Below are positions 62,723 through 64,000 of a DNA stretch of 64,000 nucleotides, in pieces. Both the position numbers and the translations under genes were made by a program. Source of the stretch: WHSW01 sp963777775 (GTDB taxonomy: Bacteria; Actinomycetota; Thermoleophilia; Solirubrobacterales; 70-9); contig CAVZRL010000005.1 of assembly GCA_963777775.1 (NCBI GenBank), forward strand, positions 434,001 through 498,000. Direction: 5' to 3'. How positions within the stretch are numbered: the first letter of the stretch is position 1; every line of letters starts with the position of its first letter. The notes beneath the pieces were generated by a model that saw only the letters and a list, made by a program, of their open reading frames with translations, had not been told where the DNA came from and did not search any database.

Positions 62723-63190
62723 TCAATCCTCGGCAGCCCTCGCCAGGCCGGGAAAATCCGCTTCGACCGCCGCGCGATACGGGCCGCACAGAAGCCGGAC
62801 CGCCGGCAGGTAGAGCAGCGCCAGACGCAAGTCGCCGCGGACCTTCACCTGGCCCCTCGCGATCGCGATCGCGATGCTCTCGCTCCCCAGCAGATACCGG
62901 TTCGCGACCGGCGCCGTCATCGCCAAGGTGAGCTTCGGCCGAAAGCCCGGCCGCCCGACGAACGACCAGCGCAGGTTGCGCCCCTGCTGATCGGCGCACA
63001 GGTCGAGAATCAGGCCGACGTCGGTGAACTGATACCGGAGTCGCAGCCCGCTGGCGCCGATCGCCGGCCCGATCCGCTCGTCGGCCGCCGCGCTGTGAAG
63101 GGCCTGATCGAGCGCGGCGCGAAGCTCCGAGGCGCGGATCCGGGCGGGCTTGCGCCGGCCCTCAACCCGCGTTGCCGTGGCGGTGGCCAT
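62723..63190 (-). CDS. SCP2 sterol-carrier-like protein
   Basis: 155 residues. After a basic N-terminus (MATATATRVEGRRKPARIRA) the sequence suits an SCP2-type lipid-binding fold: LRLRYQFTDVGLILDLCAD, then ESIAIAIARGQVKVRGDLRLALLYLPAVRLL, which resembles the SCP2 pattern of a glycine-led hairpin (GQVKVRGD). Assignment is by pattern only. The gene overlaps the acyltransferase-like gene upstream by 29 bases, so the two are coupled and a joint lipid role is likely. Confidence 0.7.
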   Translation of the reverse strand: MATATATRVEGRRKPARIRASELRAALDQALHSAAADERIGPAIGASGLRLRYQFTDVGLILDLCADQQGRNLRWSFVGRPGFRPKLTLAMTAPVANRYLLGSESIAIAIARGQVKVRGDLRLALLYLPAVRLLCGPYRAAVEADFPGLARAAED

Positions 63191-63896
63191 CGAGTCGATC
63201 GTACCCCGAATTCCGCTCCGAGCGATGAATCGGGGGCCGGAACTCGATCCGCCGCGCCGGGGAGTCGACGACCGCGACCGGCACGATCGGGACCCCGGCG
63301 CGAACCGCGATCGCAGCGAACTCGCGCTCATCGAAGCAGCAGACGAGCTCGCCGCGCTCGAGCAGCGCGCCCGCGGTCCCGGCATCCCCGGGCACGGCGC
63401 CGCAGCGACGCACGAAGGCTGAGACGATCGGCAGCGCGAGCGCCGCGTCGGGGGCCATGAACCGCGGCCACCGGGGCAACGGATGGTGCTTCATGATCGC
63501 GGTCGTGATCAGTGGGGCGACGACCGGCGACGGGGCCACCGGCCGATTGACCGCCAGCAGCGCCCCGCCGTGGGCGGGCACGTTCCGAACGCCCGCGACC
63601 GCGCCTCGCCACCAGAGGTCGTAGCCGAGCTCGACCAGGCCGAACATCGCCTCGGCGAGCTGCTCGTCAAAGCCGAATTCATCCTCGTGATAGGCGCCTC
63701 CCAGGCGTCGGAAGATCGCCTCGAGGGCATCGCGGATCCGGGCCGGGAGGCTGACCGCCGCACGTCGGGCGGCGAGCAGTGGATCCGCTCCGGCCTCGAC
63801 CTCGTAACGGACCTCGCGCAGGAAGTCGGCGACGAGCTCGGGACCGGGCCTCGACTCGGGCGTGCCGACCGGCCGCGAAGTCGGCGCGATCGTCAT
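63162..63896 (-). CDS. Degenerate glycerol-phosphate acyltransferase-like protein
   Basis: 244 residues. The sequence follows the PlsC-like fold of mycobacterial-type acyltransferases (FGFDEQLAEAMFGLVELGYDLWWRGAVAGVRNVPAHGGALLAVN), but where NHxxxxD should stand it reads NRPVAPSPV, so the catalytic His and Asp are missing. The later FVRRCGAVPGDAGTAGALLERGELVCCF matches the usual cofactor-loop region, with CCFDEREF replacing the FPEG motif. It may bind lipid or act as a non-catalytic partner. ATG overlaps the upstream gene stop (ATGA). Confidence 0.72.
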   Translation of the reverse strand: MTIAPTSRPVGTPESRPGPELVADFLREVRYEVEAGADPLLAARRAAVSLPARIRDALEAIFRRLGGAYHEDEFGFDEQLAEAMFGLVELGYDLWWRGAVAGVRNVPAHGGALLAVNRPVAPSPVVAPLITTAIMKHHPLPRWPRFMAPDAALALPIVSAFVRRCGAVPGDAGTAGALLERGELVCCFDEREFAAIAVRAGVPIVPVAVVDSPARRIEFRPPIHRSERNSGYDRLDGHRHGNAG

Positions 63897-64000
63897 CCGC
63901 TGTCCTCACCTTCCTGATCCTCGACCTGAGAGTGAGAGTCCGCCGGCCGCTCGGCCTCGACCTCAGCTCGAGATTCGGCGAGCCGCGATTCCAGTTCTGC
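63893..64000 (-). CDS. C-terminal end of an unidentified acidic coiled-coil protein (5' end beyond window)
   Basis: Only the last 35 codons are in the window. They read AELESRLAESRAEVEAERPA then DSHSQVEDQEGEDSG and a TGA that overlaps the acyltransferase-like ATG. The first part is heptad-like and charged, suggesting a coiled coil, followed by an acidic disordered tail. Family unknown; same strand and coupled with the two lipid-related genes. Confidence 0.65.
   Translation of the reverse strand, partial: AELESRLAESRAEVEAERPADSHSQVEDQEGEDSG

Overview
The window is a gene-dense stretch of about 70% GC bacterial chromosome. It holds roughly 72 protein genes and one tRNA, has no gap over 300 bases, and shows no insertion sequence, prophage or CRISPR array. 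The content points to a deep-branching actinobacterium, most likely class Thermoleophilia (Solirubrobacterales and relatives). That placement is an inference from GC content, GTG/TTG starts, CarD, DisA, HU, RskA-type anti-sigma and WbbL-like glycosyltransferase genes, combined with a Firmicutes-like SigH and gene order.

Layout. Bases 1-10,700: LysM protein (cut by the window edge), pyrF, HU, a glycosyltransferase, argS, a sugar epimerase, an M48 protease, a phosphoesterase, a lipoprotein coupled to a Ser/Thr kinase, tgt and hsp20. 10,800-20,300: the glycolytic operon gap-pgk-tpiA-gpmI, next to rapZ-uvrC and an ABC exporter. 20,400-24,900: a PaaG-like hydratase, a cupredoxin, a MaoC hydratase, and an unusual operon of two TadE-like pseudopilins plus a four-part TadG/VanY/lytic-transglycosylase fusion. 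25,000-34,100: Pit phosphate transport, wecB, a rhomboid protease, two ECF sigma modules and a PlsC-GpsA fusion. 34,100-61,300: a housekeeping supercluster (sigH, rlmB, cysS, ispF, ispD, carD, disA, radA, clpC, greA, dusB, coaX, folK, folB, folP, ftsH, hpt, tilS) in the same relative order as in Bacillus subtilis, interrupted by lineage-specific genes. 61,300-64,000: an HTH-adenylate cyclase, an SCP2-like protein, a degenerate acyltransferase and the tail of one more gene.

Regulation. About 30 genes carry a TANNNT -10 hexamer only 6-10 bases before the start codon, usually TAGGCT, TAAGCT or TAGCAT. This predicts mostly leaderless mRNAs. A minority (hsp20, gap, sigH, HU, the cupredoxin, a small secreted protein) have Shine-Dalgarno leaders, some with consensus -35/-10 promoters. 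Several divergent gene pairs share overlapping, symmetric -10 elements.

Most notable items: the TadG-VanY-SLT fusion operon, the leaderless and bidirectional promoter grammar, the PlsC-GpsA fusion, an 18-base perfect inverted repeat between tilS and hpt with competing pairings, missing conventional start codons for pyrF and ispD, and a protein gene starting one base after a tRNA.
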